In this document: piece by piece, positions 43,785 to 53,222 of the stretch
Position numbering within the stretch: the first letter of the stretch is position 1
Layout: every line of letters begins with the position of its first letter
NCBI RefSeq assembly: GCF_019352895.1
Contig: NZ_JAAAFX010000009.1
Location: 452,764-516,763, forward strand
Length of the DNA stretch: 64,000 bases
Direction of reading: 5' to 3'
Source of the DNA: Variovorax boronicumulans
Lineage (GTDB): Bacteria > Pseudomonadota > Gammaproteobacteria > Burkholderiales > Burkholderiaceae_C
Made by a program: the position numbers and the translations under genes
Notes under the pieces: generated by a model
Databases searched by the model: none
Told to the model about the DNA's origin: nothing
Seen by the model: only the letters and a program-made list of their open reading frames with translations

Positions 43785-45608
43785 ATGAGCCAGCAGCCCC
43801 CCGCCACCGCCGCCCGCGCCGCCGTCACCGGCGTGCAGAAGATGACCCCCTCCGAAGCCTTCGTCGAGACGATGGTGGCCCAGGGTGTGACCGAGATGTT
43901 CGGCATCATGGGCTCGGCCTTCATGGACGCCATGGACATCTTCGCACCGGCGGGCATCCGCCTGATTCCGGTGGTGCACGAGCAGGGCGGCGCCCACATG
44001 GCCGACGGCTATGCCCGCGTGTCGGGCCGCCACGGCGTGGTGATCGGCCAGAACGGGCCGGGCATCTCGAATTGCGTGACCGCGGTGGCCGCCGCCTTCT
44101 GGGCCCACAGCCCGGTCGTGATGATCACACCCGAGACCGGCACCATGGGCATGGGCCTGGGGGGCTTCCAGGAGGCCAACCAGCTGCCGATGTTCCAGGA
44201 GTTCACCAAGTACCAGGGGCATGTGGTGAATCCCAAGCGCATGGCGGAGTTCACGGCGCGCTGCTTCGACCGCGCCATCTCCGAGATGGGGCCGACGCAG
44301 CTCAACATCCCGCGCGACTACTTCTACGGCGAGATCCAGTGCGAGATCCCGAAGCCGATGCGCGTGGAGCGCGGTGCCGGCGGCGAAAACAGCCTGAAGG
44401 CCGCGGCTGAGCTGCTGGCCACGGCCCGTTTCCCGGTCATCCTGTCGGGCGGCGGGGTGGTGATGGGTGATGCGGTGGAGGAGTGCAAGGCGCTGGCCGA
44501 GCGGCTGGGCGCGCCGGTGGCCAACGGCTATCTGCGCAACGATTCGTTCCCGGCCAGCCACCCGCTGTGGGCCGGCCCGCTGGGCTACCAGGGTTCGAAG
44601 GCCGCGATGAAGCTGATCGCGCAGGCCGACGTGGTGATCGCGCTCGGTTCGCGCATGGGCCCGTTCGGCACGCTGCCGCAGCACGGCATGGACTACTGGC
44701 CCAAGGACGCGAAGATCATCCAGGTCGAGGCCGACCATACCAACCTGGGCCTGGTGAAGAAGATCACCGTGGGCATCCACGGCGATGCCAAGGCCACGGC
44801 GAAGGCGCTGCTGGCGCTGCTCAAGGACAAGACGCTCGTCTGCGACGCGAGCAAGGCCGAGCGCGCCGCCACGATCCAGTCGGAGAAGGCCGCCTGGGAG
44901 AAGGAACTCGACGAGTGGACGCACGAGCGCGATCAATACAGCCTCGACGCCATCGAGGAGGCCAAGGGCGAGAAGACCCCGACCGGCGGCAGCTACCTGC
45001 ATCCGCGCCAGGTGCTGCGCGAGCTGGAGAAGGCGATGCCGCCGCGGGTGATGGTGTCGACCGACATCGGCAACATCAACGCGATCGCCAACAGCTACCT
45101 GCGCTTCGACGAACCGCGCAGCTTCTTCGCACCTATGAGCTTCGGCAACTGCGGCTACTCGCTGCCCACCATGATCGGCGCCAAGTGCGCCGCGCCCGAC
45201 CGCCCGGCGGTGGCCTACGCCGGCGACGGCGCCTGGGGCATGAGCATGGTGGAGATCATGACGGCGGTGCGCCACGACATTCCCGTGACCGCGGTGGTAT
45301 TCCACAACCGGCAGTGGGGCGCCGAGAAGAAGAACCAGGTCGACTTCTACAACCGCCGCTTCGTGGCGGGCGAACTGGAGAGCGAGAGCTTCGCCGGCAT
45401 CGCACAGGCCATGGGTGCCGAAGGCATCGTGGTGGACCGGCTCGAGGACGTGGGCCCGGCGCTGAAGAAGGCCATCGACATGCAGATGAACGAAGGCAAG
45501 ACCTGCGTCATCGAGATCATGTGCACCCGCGAGCTGGGCGACCCCTTCCGCCGTGATGCGCTGGCCAAGCCCGTGCGCTTCCTCGACAAGTACAAGGACT
45601 ACGTCTGA
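43785..45608 (+). CDS. xsc: Sulfoacetaldehyde acetyltransferase
   Basis: Thiamine-diphosphate enzyme that cleaves sulfoacetaldehyde with phosphate to acetyl phosphate and sulfite, the central step of C2-sulfonate catabolism in the cytoplasm. At 607 residues it has the expected length. Visible features are the catalytic Glu region VVHEQGGAHMADGYARVSG and the ThDP/Mg motif GDGAWGMSM...FHNRQWG. Sequence MTPSEAFVETMVAQGV with FGIMGSAFMDAMDIF and IDMQMNEGKTCVIEIMCTREL are typical of Xsc rather than acetolactate synthase. A ribosome site AGGAGA precedes ATG 43785. pta follows after 24 bases, as in known xsc-pta operons. Confidence 0.95.
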   Translation: MSQQPPATAARAAVTGVQKMTPSEAFVETMVAQGVTEMFGIMGSAFMDAMDIFAPAGIRLIPVVHEQGGAHMADGYARVSGRHGVVIGQNGPGISNCVTAVAAAFWAHSPVVMITPETGTMGMGLGGFQEANQLPMFQEFTKYQGHVVNPKRMAEFTARCFDRAISEMGPTQLNIPRDYFYGEIQCEIPKPMRVERGAGGENSLKAAAELLATARFPVILSGGGVVMGDAVEECKALAERLGAPVANGYLRNDSFPASHPLWAGPLGYQGSKAAMKLIAQADVVIALGSRMGPFGTLPQHGMDYWPKDAKIIQVEADHTNLGLVKKITVGIHGDAKATAKALLALLKDKTLVCDASKAERAATIQSEKAAWEKELDEWTHERDQYSLDAIEEAKGEKTPTGGSYLHPRQVLRELEKAMPPRVMVSTDIGNINAIANSYLRFDEPRSFFAPMSFGNCGYSLPTMIGAKCAAPDRPAVAYAGDGAWGMSMVEIMTAVRHDIPVTAVVFHNRQWGAEKKNQVDFYNRRFVAGELESESFAGIAQAMGAEGIVVDRLEDVGPALKKAIDMQMNEGKTCVIEIMCTRELGDPFRRDALAKPVRFLDKYKDYV

Positions 45609-45632
45609 GCGCGCGCTGACGGCCATCACGCC

Positions 45633-46595
45633 ATGACGCCAGCGCTGCTCCCCGAGACCGGCGCGGCGGCCACGCATCCCCGGCTCGACGACCTGGTTCG
45701 CCGAGCGCGGGAGCGCGCGGCCGACGCGCCCCTGCGCATCGCGCTGGTCTATCCGTGCGACAGCGCCGCCATCGACGCGGCGGCGCGCATCGCCGACGCG
45801 GCGCTCGCCGTGCCGGTGCTGGTCGGCCCGCATGCGGCGATCGCCAGGGCGGCGCAGGCCGCCGGCATCGACCTCGCCCGCTTCGAGATCGTCGACAGCG
45901 CCGAAACGGAAGCGGGGCCGGCGGACGCCGCGCGCCGTGCCGTCGCGCTGGTGCGCGAGGGCAGGGTGCAGGTGCTGATGAAAGGCTCGCTGCACACCGA
46001 CGAACTGATGTCGGCCGTGGTCGACCGCGCCCATGGCCTGCGCGGCACGCGCCGCATCAGCCACATCTTCCTGTTCGACCTGCCGCGCTATCCGAAGCTG
46101 CTCGGCCTGGCCGACTGCGTGGTCAACATCGCGCCCGACCTGAAGACCAAGGGCGACATCCTCGGCAATGCGGTCGACCTGCTGCAGGCGCTGGGCATCG
46201 CGCGGCCCAAGGTCGGCATCCTCGCGGCGGTGGAGTCGATCAACCCCGGGATCCCTGCGACGCTCGACGCGCAGGCGCTGGTCGCCATGGCCCGGGAGGG
46301 GGCATGGCCCGGCGCCTGGGTCGAGGGCCCCTTCGGCTTCGACAACGCGATCTCGGCCGAGGCTGCGCGCATCAAGAAGATGGAGTCGCAGGTCAGCGGT
46401 GACGCCGACCTGCTGATCGTGCCCGACCTCAATGCCGGCAACATGCTCTACAAGAGCTTCAACTACCTCGGCGGCGGCGAGTGCGCGGGGCTGGTGCTGG
46501 GCGCGCGCGTGCCCATCGTGCTGACCTCGCGCGCCGATTCGGTGCTCGCACGCATCGCGTCGGTGGCGTTGGCGGTGCTGGCTGCGCCTCGCTGA
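45633..46595 (+). CDS. pta: Phosphate acetyltransferase
   Basis: Converts acetyl phosphate and CoA to acetyl-CoA and phosphate, taking the Xsc product into central metabolism. The 320-residue protein has the phosphate acetyl/butyryltransferase domain only, without the N-terminal DRTGG regions of long Pta. Segments VLMKGSLHTDELMSAVV, RISHIFLFDLPRYPKLL and the C-terminal GNMLYKSFNYLGGGECAGLVLG are diagnostic. Location directly after xsc strongly supports this role over a butyryltransferase. Confidence 0.92.
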   Translation: MTPALLPETGAAATHPRLDDLVRRARERAADAPLRIALVYPCDSAAIDAAARIADAALAVPVLVGPHAAIARAAQAAGIDLARFEIVDSAETEAGPADAARRAVALVREGRVQVLMKGSLHTDELMSAVVDRAHGLRGTRRISHIFLFDLPRYPKLLGLADCVVNIAPDLKTKGDILGNAVDLLQALGIARPKVGILAAVESINPGIPATLDAQALVAMAREGAWPGAWVEGPFGFDNAISAEAARIKKMESQVSGDADLLIVPDLNAGNMLYKSFNYLGGGECAGLVLGARVPIVLTSRADSVLARIASVALAVLAAPR

Positions 46596-46644
46596 GGCTC
46601 GCAGGAGGCCGGGCCGGAGCGCGCACCGCTGCGCGGACGAAGGC

Positions 46645-47559
46645 TCAGAGCGAGGCCCTCATGCAGTGTTCGATGAAGGCGAGCGCGCTGCGCCCCAGGT
46701 GCTTGTCGCGGTGCGTCACGATGGCCAGGTGGCGCAGAGCCTTGGGCAGGCGGGTGCGCAACTCCACCAGCCAGCCCTGCTCCAGCGCTTCCGCCACGGC
46801 ATAGCGCGACACGCAGCCCAGACCCACGCCGCGCGCAACGAACTGCTTGATCGCCTCGGTGCTGCCCAGCTCGAAGCCGACGTTCAACCGGCCGAGGTGC
46901 TCCAGCAGCCAGCGGTCGGCGGCCTCGCGCGTGCCGGAGCCGCGCTCGCGCAGCACCCAGTCGGCTGCCCGCAACTGGCGCAGGCCCGCGACCTGCCCGG
47001 CAAGCGGATGGGTCGGCGAGGACACGATGACCATCTCGTCGCTGAGCCAGCGCTGCGTCGAGAGTTCGGGGTGCGTCTGCGAGCCCTCGATGAAGCCGAG
47101 GTCGACGTCGAAGCCGGCCACCGCCTCGATGGCCTGCGTGGTGTTGCCGATCTGCAGCCGCACCTGGCTGTCGGGGTGCGCATCCTTCCAGCTGGCGACC
47201 AGGTCGGGCAGCAGGTACTCGCCGATGGTGAAGCTGGCCGCCATGCGCAGCGGCGCGGGATGCGCATTGGCGAACAGCGACTGCATGTCGGCCGCCTGTT
47301 CGAGCAGTGCGGCGGCCTTGGCGCGCAGCGCATGGCCGTTCTCGTTGAGCAGCAGCCGCCGCCCGACCCGGTCGAACAGGTTGACGCCCAGCACGGCCTC
47401 GAGTTCGGCGAGCGAGGCACTGGCGGCCGATTGCGAACGCGCCACGCGCGTGGCGGCGGCGCGCGTCGAACCTTCGCGCGCCGTGGCGACGAAGACTTCG
47501 AGCTGGCGCAGGTTGAGGCGCAGGCGCGAATCGGTCGATTGATCGGTTTTTCGGGTCAC
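46645..47559 (-). CDS. LysR-family transcriptional regulator, divergent from soeABC-like genes
   Basis: LysR regulator of 304 residues: helix-turn-helix LRQLEVFVATAREGSTRAAATRVARSQSAAS near the N-terminus and a CysB/CbbR-type effector domain (ASFTIGEYLLPDLVASW, then WVLRERGSGTREAADRWL). The start is GTG 47559; no better start is found and the frame runs on upstream only as antisense of the molybdoenzyme gene. It is divergent from the molybdoenzyme operon and probably activates it, with sulfite or a derived sulfur compound as possible signal (inference). Confidence 0.88.
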   Translation of the reverse strand: MTRKTDQSTDSRLRLNLRQLEVFVATAREGSTRAAATRVARSQSAASASLAELEAVLGVNLFDRVGRRLLLNENGHALRAKAAALLEQAADMQSLFANAHPAPLRMAASFTIGEYLLPDLVASWKDAHPDSQVRLQIGNTTQAIEAVAGFDVDLGFIEGSQTHPELSTQRWLSDEMVIVSSPTHPLAGQVAGLRQLRAADWVLRERGSGTREAADRWLLEHLGRLNVGFELGSTEAIKQFVARGVGLGCVSRYAVAEALEQGWLVELRTRLPKALRHLAIVTHRDKHLGRSALAFIEHCMRASL

Positions 47560-47640
47560 GATAAGAAATATTCTCCGCTTTTTTGTTTGAGCGCAATCCT
47601 TAGGATGAACCCGCCCACCCAAAGAACCGAAGGACCGCCA

Positions 47641-50589
47641 GTGTTCAAGTTCCTCTCGCGCGAGCCGATCCACGATCCGCTCGACGCTCCCACGCCGACC
47701 GACGAGACCACGGTCAAGACCACCACCTGCTACATGTGCGCCTGCCGCTGCGGCATCCGCGTGCACCTGCGCGATGGCGTGCACGGCCCCGAGGTGCGCT
47801 ACATCGACGGCAACCCCGAGCATCCGCTGAACAAGGGCGTGATCTGCGCCAAGGGCTCGTCGGGGATCATGAAGCAGGTCTCGCCCGCGCGGCTCACCCG
47901 GCCGCTGCTGCGCAAGCCGGGCAGCGAGCGCGGTGCCGGGGAGTTCGAGCCGATCAGCTGGGAGCGCACCTTCGAGATCCTGACCGAACGCCTGGGCAGG
48001 ATTCGCGCGACCGACCCGAAGAAGTTCGCGCTGTTCACCGGTCGCGACCAGATGCAGGCACTCACCGGCCTGTTCGCGCGCCAGTTCGGCACGCCCAACT
48101 ATGCAGCGCACGGTGGCTTCTGCTCGGTCAACATGGCCGCGGGGATGATCTACACGATCGGCGGCAGCTTCTGGGAATTCGGCGGGCCCGACCTCGAGCG
48201 CGCCAAGCTGTTCGTGATGATCGGCACCGCGGAGGACCACCACAGCAACCCGATGAAGATCGCCCTCAGCAAGTTCAAGCGCGACGGCGGCCGCTTCATC
48301 TCGATCAACCCGGTGCGCACCGGCTACTCGGCCATCGCGGACGAGTGGATTCCCATCAAGCCTGGCACCGACGGCGCGCTCTTCATGGCCCTGCTGCACG
48401 AGCTGATCGCCAGCAACCTGATCGACCATGCCTTCCTCCGGCGCTTCACCAATGCGCCGCAGCTGGTGGTGCTCGACGAAGGCGAGCGCGAAGGCCTGTT
48501 CGCCTTCGACCCGGACCCCGCGCGCGGCCCGCCGGGCGACGGGCGCAACCCGCACAACAAGCTGATCTGGGACCGTGCCGACGGCACCGTCAAGGCGGCC
48601 TACCCCGAAGGCGTCGCCGAGTGGTGCGATCCGGCGCTCGAAGGCCATTACACGCTGGCCGACGGCACCCGCGTCGCGCCCGCGTTCCAGCTGCTGCGTG
48701 AGCGCGTGGCCGACTGCACGCCCGAATGGGCCGCGGGCATCACCGGCATCGATGCCGAGCGCATCCGCAAGCTGGCGCGCGAGATGGGCGAGACCGCGCT
48801 GCATCAGGCCTTCGAGATGCCCATTCCCTGGACCGACGCCTGGGGCAAGGTGCACCCGACCACGCAGGGTCGGCCGGTCGCCTTCCATGCGATGCGCGGG
48901 CTGGCCGCGCACTCGAACGGTTTCCAGACCATCCGCGCGCTGGCGGTGCTGATGAGCGTGCTGGGCACCATCGATGCGCCCGGCGGCTTCCGCCACAAGG
49001 CGCCGTACCCGCGCCACATCGTGCCGAACTACCGGGCCTTCAATTCGCCCGAGATGATCCAGCCGAACACGCCGCTCAACGCGGCGCCGCTGGGCTTCCC
49101 GGCCAGCCCGGACGAGCTGGCGATCAACCCCGACGGCTCGCCGATCCGCATCGACCATGCGTTCTCGTGGGAGCATCCGCTGTCGGCGCACGGGTTGATG
49201 CACAACGTGATCACCAATGCCGTCAAGGGCGACCCGTACCGAATCGACACGCTGATGATCTTCATGGCCAACATGGCATGGAACTCGAGCATGAACACGA
49301 TGGGCGTGCGCGAAATGCTCAACCGCAAGGACGAGAAGGGCGAGTACATGATCCCCTTCCTGGTGGTGTGCGACGCCTTCCAGAGCGAGACCGTGGCCTT
49401 CGCGGACCTGGTGCTGCCCGACACCACCTACCTCGAGCGCCACGACGTGATGGGCATGCTCGACCGGCCGATCTCGGAATTCGACGGCCCGGTCGATTCG
49501 GTGCGCATCCCGGTGGTGCCGCCGACCGGCGAGTGCAAGCCCTTCCAGGAAGTGCTGATCGAGCTGGCCTCGCGCCTGAAGTTTCCGGCCTTCACGACGC
49601 CGGAGGGCGGGCCCAGGTTCAGCGGCTACCCCGATTTCGTCGTCAACTTCCAGCCGCAGCCGGGCATCGGTTTCCTGATGGGCTGGCGCGGCAAGGACGG
49701 CACCCAGCACCTCAAGGGCGAGCCCAACCCGAAGCAGTGGGATGCCTACGCGCAGAACAACTGCGTGTTCCAGTACCACATGCCGGAGTCCATGCACTAC
49801 ATGCGCAACTGGAACCGTCAGTACCTGGATTTCGCCAAGGAGCACGGCTGGCGCCAGCGCAACGACCCGGTGCAGATTGCCATCTACTCCGACACGCTGC
49901 AGAGCTTTCGGCTGGCCGCGCAGGGCAAGACGCCCGGTCGCCAGCCGCCGGAGGAACTGCGCGAGCGCATCGACACCTACTTCGATCCGTTGCCCTTCTG
50001 GTACCCGCCGCTGGAAGACGGCGTGACCGATCGCGTGGCCTATCCGCTCAACGCGCTGACGCAGCGGCCCATGGCGATGTACCACTCGTGGGACTCGCAG
50101 AATGCCTGGCTGCGGCAGATCCACAGCCACAACTACCTGCACGTCAACCCGGTCACCGCGAAGGCGGCGGGCATCGAGGATGGCGGCTGGTGCTGGGTCG
50201 AGAGCCAATGGGGCCGGGTGCGCTGCATGCTGCGCTACAGCGAGACGGTCGAGCCCGGCACGGTCTGGACCTGGAACGCCATCGGCAAGGCCGACGGTGC
50301 CTGGCAACTCGCGCCCGGCGCCGACGAGGCGCGCAAGGGCTTCCTGCTGAACCACCTGATCACCGAGGAGCTGCCCTTTGCCAATTCGCACGGCGGCACC
50401 ACCATCAGCAACTCCGACCCGATCACCGGCCAGGCCGGCTGGTACGACGTGCGCGTGCGCATCCGGCCGGCCGGGCCCGAGGAGCCGAAGGAAAGCTTCC
50501 CGCAGATGACGAGCATGCCCAGCACGCCGGGCGTGGTCGGCAAGGCCGCGAGCGTTCTGACCTACTTCGCCGGAGGACGACGCAAATGA
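47641..50589 (+). CDS. soeA: Molybdopterin oxidoreductase, candidate sulfite dehydrogenase subunit SoeA
   Basis: Large molybdenum enzyme subunit of about 982 residues. The [4Fe-4S] motif CYMCACRC near residues 29-36 with a fourth Cys in GVICAKG, and the molybdopterin domains after it, place it in the DMSO reductase superfamily. No twin-arginine signal is present, so it is expected to face the cytoplasm. The three-gene order with a four-cluster ferredoxin subunit and a DmsC-like anchor, next to xsc-pta, fits SoeABC, which oxidises cytoplasmic sulfite to sulfate and reduces quinone. A formate dehydrogenase or thiosulfate reductase is the alternative. GTG 47641 has an AAGGA ribosome site; ATG 47605 has none. 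Confidence 0.78.
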   Translation: MFKFLSREPIHDPLDAPTPTDETTVKTTTCYMCACRCGIRVHLRDGVHGPEVRYIDGNPEHPLNKGVICAKGSSGIMKQVSPARLTRPLLRKPGSERGAGEFEPISWERTFEILTERLGRIRATDPKKFALFTGRDQMQALTGLFARQFGTPNYAAHGGFCSVNMAAGMIYTIGGSFWEFGGPDLERAKLFVMIGTAEDHHSNPMKIALSKFKRDGGRFISINPVRTGYSAIADEWIPIKPGTDGALFMALLHELIASNLIDHAFLRRFTNAPQLVVLDEGEREGLFAFDPDPARGPPGDGRNPHNKLIWDRADGTVKAAYPEGVAEWCDPALEGHYTLADGTRVAPAFQLLRERVADCTPEWAAGITGIDAERIRKLAREMGETALHQAFEMPIPWTDAWGKVHPTTQGRPVAFHAMRGLAAHSNGFQTIRALAVLMSVLGTIDAPGGFRHKAPYPRHIVPNYRAFNSPEMIQPNTPLNAAPLGFPASPDELAINPDGSPIRIDHAFSWEHPLSAHGLMHNVITNAVKGDPYRIDTLMIFMANMAWNSSMNTMGVREMLNRKDEKGEYMIPFLVVCDAFQSETVAFADLVLPDTTYLERHDVMGMLDRPISEFDGPVDSVRIPVVPPTGECKPFQEVLIELASRLKFPAFTTPEGGPRFSGYPDFVVNFQPQPGIGFLMGWRGKDGTQHLKGEPNPKQWDAYAQNNCVFQYHMPESMHYMRNWNRQYLDFAKEHGWRQRNDPVQIAIYSDTLQSFRLAAQGKTPGRQPPEELRERIDTYFDPLPFWYPPLEDGVTDRVAYPLNALTQRPMAMYHSWDSQNAWLRQIHSHNYLHVNPVTAKAAGIEDGGWCWVESQWGRVRCMLRYSETVEPGTVWTWNAIGKADGAWQLAPGADEARKGFLLNHLITEELPFANSHGGTTISNSDPITGQAGWYDVRVRIRPAGPEEPKESFPQMTSMPSTPGVVGKAASVLTYFAGGRRK

Positions 50590-51386
50590 TCCAGTGGCTC
50601 AAGGACCTGATGGCGGGCGCCTCGCAACCGATGGCGCTGGTGGAGGAGGGCGTGCGGCCCGTGTCGATCTCGCGCGGCGGCGGTGCCAGCGTGCGCGCGG
50701 ACCCGGGCGAGACGCTGGCCAAGCAGCTCGCCCTGGTGATCGACCTGAACGTGTGCGTCGGCTGCCATGCCTGCGTGACCTCCTGCAAGCAATGGAACAC
50801 CTCGGGCAGCGCCGGCCCGCTGGCCGACGAGAAGCCCTACGGCGCGGACCCGACCGGCACCTTCTTCAACCGCGTGCAGACCTACGAAGCCGGCACCTAC
50901 CCGGCCACCGAGACCATCCACTTCCCCAAGAGCTGCCTGCACTGCGAGGACCCGCCCTGCGTGCCGGTGTGCCCCACGGGCGCAAGCTACAAACGCAAGG
51001 AAGACGGCATCGTGCTGGTCGACTACGACAAGTGCATCGGCTGCAAGTACTGTGCGTGGGCCTGCCCCTATGGCGCGCGAGAACTCGACGAAGAACGCCA
51101 GGTGATGACCAAGTGCACGCTGTGCGTCGACCGCATCTACGACGAGAAGCTGCCCAAGGAGGACCGCAAGCCGGCCTGCGTGAAGGCCTGCCCGACGGGT
51201 GCGCGCATCTTCGGCGACGTGAAGGACCCGAACTCCGAAGCCTCGATCGCGATCCGCGAACGCGGTGGCTACTCGCTGATGCCCGAGTGGAACACCGGCC
51301 CGGCCAACCAGTACCTGCCGCGCCGCGTGACCGATGTGGCCGGCGGTCGCTCGAAGGTGCAGCCGACAGTGGGGGGCGAGCCATGA
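50586..51386 (+). CDS. soeB: Iron-sulfur subunit, candidate SoeB
   Basis: Ferredoxin-type electron transfer subunit of 266 residues with four cysteine clusters in order: CVGCHACVTSCK, CLHCEDPPCVPVCP, CIGCKYCAWACP, and CTLC with CVKACP. These 16 cysteines bind four [4Fe-4S] clusters, as in DmsB, PhsB and SoeB. The protein has no signal sequence. Its ATG overlaps the catalytic subunit's stop, and its own stop overlaps the anchor gene's start, so the three are translated together. It passes electrons from the molybdenum subunit to the membrane anchor. Confidence 0.88.
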   Translation: MIQWLKDLMAGASQPMALVEEGVRPVSISRGGGASVRADPGETLAKQLALVIDLNVCVGCHACVTSCKQWNTSGSAGPLADEKPYGADPTGTFFNRVQTYEAGTYPATETIHFPKSCLHCEDPPCVPVCPTGASYKRKEDGIVLVDYDKCIGCKYCAWACPYGARELDEERQVMTKCTLCVDRIYDEKLPKEDRKPACVKACPTGARIFGDVKDPNSEASIAIRERGGYSLMPEWNTGPANQYLPRRVTDVAGGRSKVQPTVGGEP

Positions 51387-52306
51387 ACCCGGCCTTCTCC
51401 GTCGTGATCTTCACCACCATCGCCGGTGCTGCGCAGGGCATGGTGGTCGCGCTCGCGCTGGCGCGCCTGGCCGGCATGGCCATGGCGCCATCGTTCCTCG
51501 GCGCGGCGCTGCTCGTGGCCGAGGCGATGCTGCTGATCGGCCTCGGCGCTTCCTTCGGTCATCTGGGCCGGCCCGAACGCGCATGGCGCGCCGCGATGAT
51601 GTGGCGCACCTCGTGGCTGTCGCGCGAGGTGATCGTGCTGCCGGCCTTCATGGCCGTGGTCGCGCTCTGGTGGGCTGCGCTGCATTGGGGCGTCGACACC
51701 GTGTGGCTGCCGCTGGCCGCCATCGTGCTGGCCGCCTTGCTGTGGTATTGCACGGCCATGATCTATGCCTGCCTGCGCTTCGTCCAGGAATGGGCGCAGC
51801 CGTTGACGCTGGTGAACTTCGCGCTCATCGGCCTGTCGTCGGGCCTCGTGCTGACCAGCGCGCTCGCGGCGCTGCGGGGCCAGTCGCCATTGCTCCAGGC
51901 AGCCGGCCCGGCGGCCCTGGCCGTCACCGTCGTCGCCTGGATCACGCGCACCATGGCGTTGCGCCGCAACGCGGTGCTGCGGCATGCCTCGACGCTGCAG
52001 TCGGCCACGGGCATCCGCGCGCCCAACCTGGTGCAGAAATCGATGGGCATGTCGGCCGGGTCCTTCAACACCCGCGAGTTCTTTCACCACGCGAGCCTGC
52101 TCGCGATGAGGAACGTGAAGCGCGCGCTGATCGTGCTGGGCTTCGCGCTGCCGACGGTGCTGCTGCTGTGGGGCGTGGCGACCGCTTCGGGCCTGGCCTT
52201 CGGGCTGGCGCTGGCGGTGCAGGTGCCGGGCCTGGTGGCCGAGCGGTGGTTCTTCTTCGCGCAGGCCAGGCACCCGCAGAACCTCTACTACCAGGTGGTT
52301 TCCTGA
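51383..52306 (+). CDS. soeC: DmsC-like membrane anchor, candidate SoeC
   Basis: Hydrophobic 307-residue protein with about eight membrane helices, of the DmsC anchor family. GASFGHLGRPERAWRA after the third helix is a family-typical cytoplasmic loop. This family holds no metal centre and provides the quinone site for the attached Fe-S subunit. In SoeABC it anchors the sulfite-oxidising complex at the inner face of the inner membrane. The gene overlaps soeB by four bases and is the last of the operon. Confidence 0.86.
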   Translation: MNPAFSVVIFTTIAGAAQGMVVALALARLAGMAMAPSFLGAALLVAEAMLLIGLGASFGHLGRPERAWRAAMMWRTSWLSREVIVLPAFMAVVALWWAALHWGVDTVWLPLAAIVLAALLWYCTAMIYACLRFVQEWAQPLTLVNFALIGLSSGLVLTSALAALRGQSPLLQAAGPAALAVTVVAWITRTMALRRNAVLRHASTLQSATGIRAPNLVQKSMGMSAGSFNTREFFHHASLLAMRNVKRALIVLGFALPTVLLLWGVATASGLAFGLALAVQVPGLVAERWFFFAQARHPQNLYYQVVS

Positions 52307-52338
52307 GCGGGGCGGGCGCCGTCGGCGTCGGTGCGCCA

Positions 52339-52348
52339 GAGTATATTC
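52339..52348. promoter_or_regulatory. GntR candidate operator upstream of gntR
   Basis: GAGTATATTC lies 45 bases before the start of the GntR gene and matches, with one mismatch, the perfect palindrome GAATATATTC in front of the transporter genes downstream. Both copies are followed by GCCGTAT within a few bases, so the shared block is larger than the palindrome. Confidence 0.5.
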
Positions 52349-52392
52349 AGGCCGTATCCAGGCTACCGCGGCGACCCGCCGCCGCTCCACCG

Positions 52393-53082
52393 ATGTCCGT
52401 CATCCCCTTGACCCGTTCCGCTCCCGACGACGACGCCGCGGTCCGCGCCGACACCTTGGCCGACCAGGCCTACCGACGGCTTCACCGTGCCCTCATGACC
52501 GGCGGGCTGCTGCCCGAGCAGGTGCTGACGGTGCGCGGCATCGCCGAGAGCTATGGCGTGAGCCTGACGCCGGTGCGCGAGGCGATGCAGCGCTTGGTCG
52601 CCGAGCGCGCGCTGACGATCGAGAACGCCCGGACCATCCGTGTGCCGCGGCTCGGCGTCGAGACGTACCGGGAGATCCTGCGCATCCGGCTCGCGCTCGA
52701 ACCGATGGCTGCGCGCGATGCCGCCGCGCGCATGGGCAATGCGGAAATGGACCGGCTGGACCAGGTGGTGGCCACGCACCTTGCGGCCATCCAGGCCGGC
52801 AAGGCGCATGAAACATTGAGCGCGAACACCGATTTCCACATGTCGATATATCGTGCCTGCGAGCAACCCGTGCTGGTCGGCATCATCGAGAGCCTGTACC
52901 TGCGCGTGGGGCCGACGCTCAACCTGCTGTTTCCCAGCTACTGCGGCAGCCTGACGGGCCATGAGACCCATCTGGAGGCGATCGACGCCTTGCGAAGACG
53001 CGACGGCGACGCGCTGGCCCAAGCCATCCGGGACGACTTGACCGAGGGCGCCAAGTTCCTCGTGCGCCTGCTCAAGCCCTGA
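52393..53082 (+). CDS. GntR-family regulator (FadR/FCD subfamily)
   Basis: Regulator of 229 residues: winged helix with VRGIAESYGVSLTPVREAMQRLV near residues 48-70 and an all-helical FCD effector domain with a metal-binding His pattern (HMSIYRACEQP, then HEAHLEAIDAL-like GHETHLEAIDAL). FCD regulators respond to organic acids. It precedes a transporter and decarboxylase operon in the same direction by 140 bases; shared palindromes before both suggest it controls itself and that operon. Confidence 0.92.
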   Translation: MSVIPLTRSAPDDDAAVRADTLADQAYRRLHRALMTGGLLPEQVLTVRGIAESYGVSLTPVREAMQRLVAERALTIENARTIRVPRLGVETYREILRIRLALEPMAARDAAARMGNAEMDRLDQVVATHLAAIQAGKAHETLSANTDFHMSIYRACEQPVLVGIIESLYLRVGPTLNLLFPSYCGSLTGHETHLEAIDALRRRDGDALAQAIRDDLTEGAKFLVRLLKP

Positions 53083-53137
53083 GACGGACGCGGCCAAATT
53101 CGGAAATCGCAGATCGATCTGCGGAAAATGCGGTTGA

Positions 53138-53147
53138 GAATATATTC
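53138..53147. promoter_or_regulatory. GntR candidate operator upstream of the second sulfonate-type importer
   Basis: GAATATATTC is a perfect 10-base AT-rich palindrome in an otherwise GC-rich region, 75 bases before the binding-protein gene. GCCGTAT follows within 6 bases, as at the copy near 52339. Confidence 0.55.
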
Positions 53148-53222
53148 AAAGAGCCGTATTCTTTGTCGGAACCCGGGGTCGACGCCCCGTTCTTCGCTAC
53201 CGCCCTTTCTGAAAGGCATCCG

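Noticed and set aside
43785..45608. Acetolactate synthase-like ThDP enzyme
   Set aside because: The overall motifs and the adjacent pta point to Xsc; no ilvN small subunit is present.
46645..50391. Minus-strand frame of 1248 codons covering the LysR gene and the molybdoenzyme
   Set aside because: Only its C-terminal part (46645-47559) is the LysR gene; the rest is antisense to soeA, which has clear Fe-S and molybdopterin motifs.
48726..50585. Plus-strand frame running through soeA into soeB
   Set aside because: The part before 50586 is an out-of-frame reading of soeA with Arg-rich low-complexity composition; soeB starts at ATG 50586.
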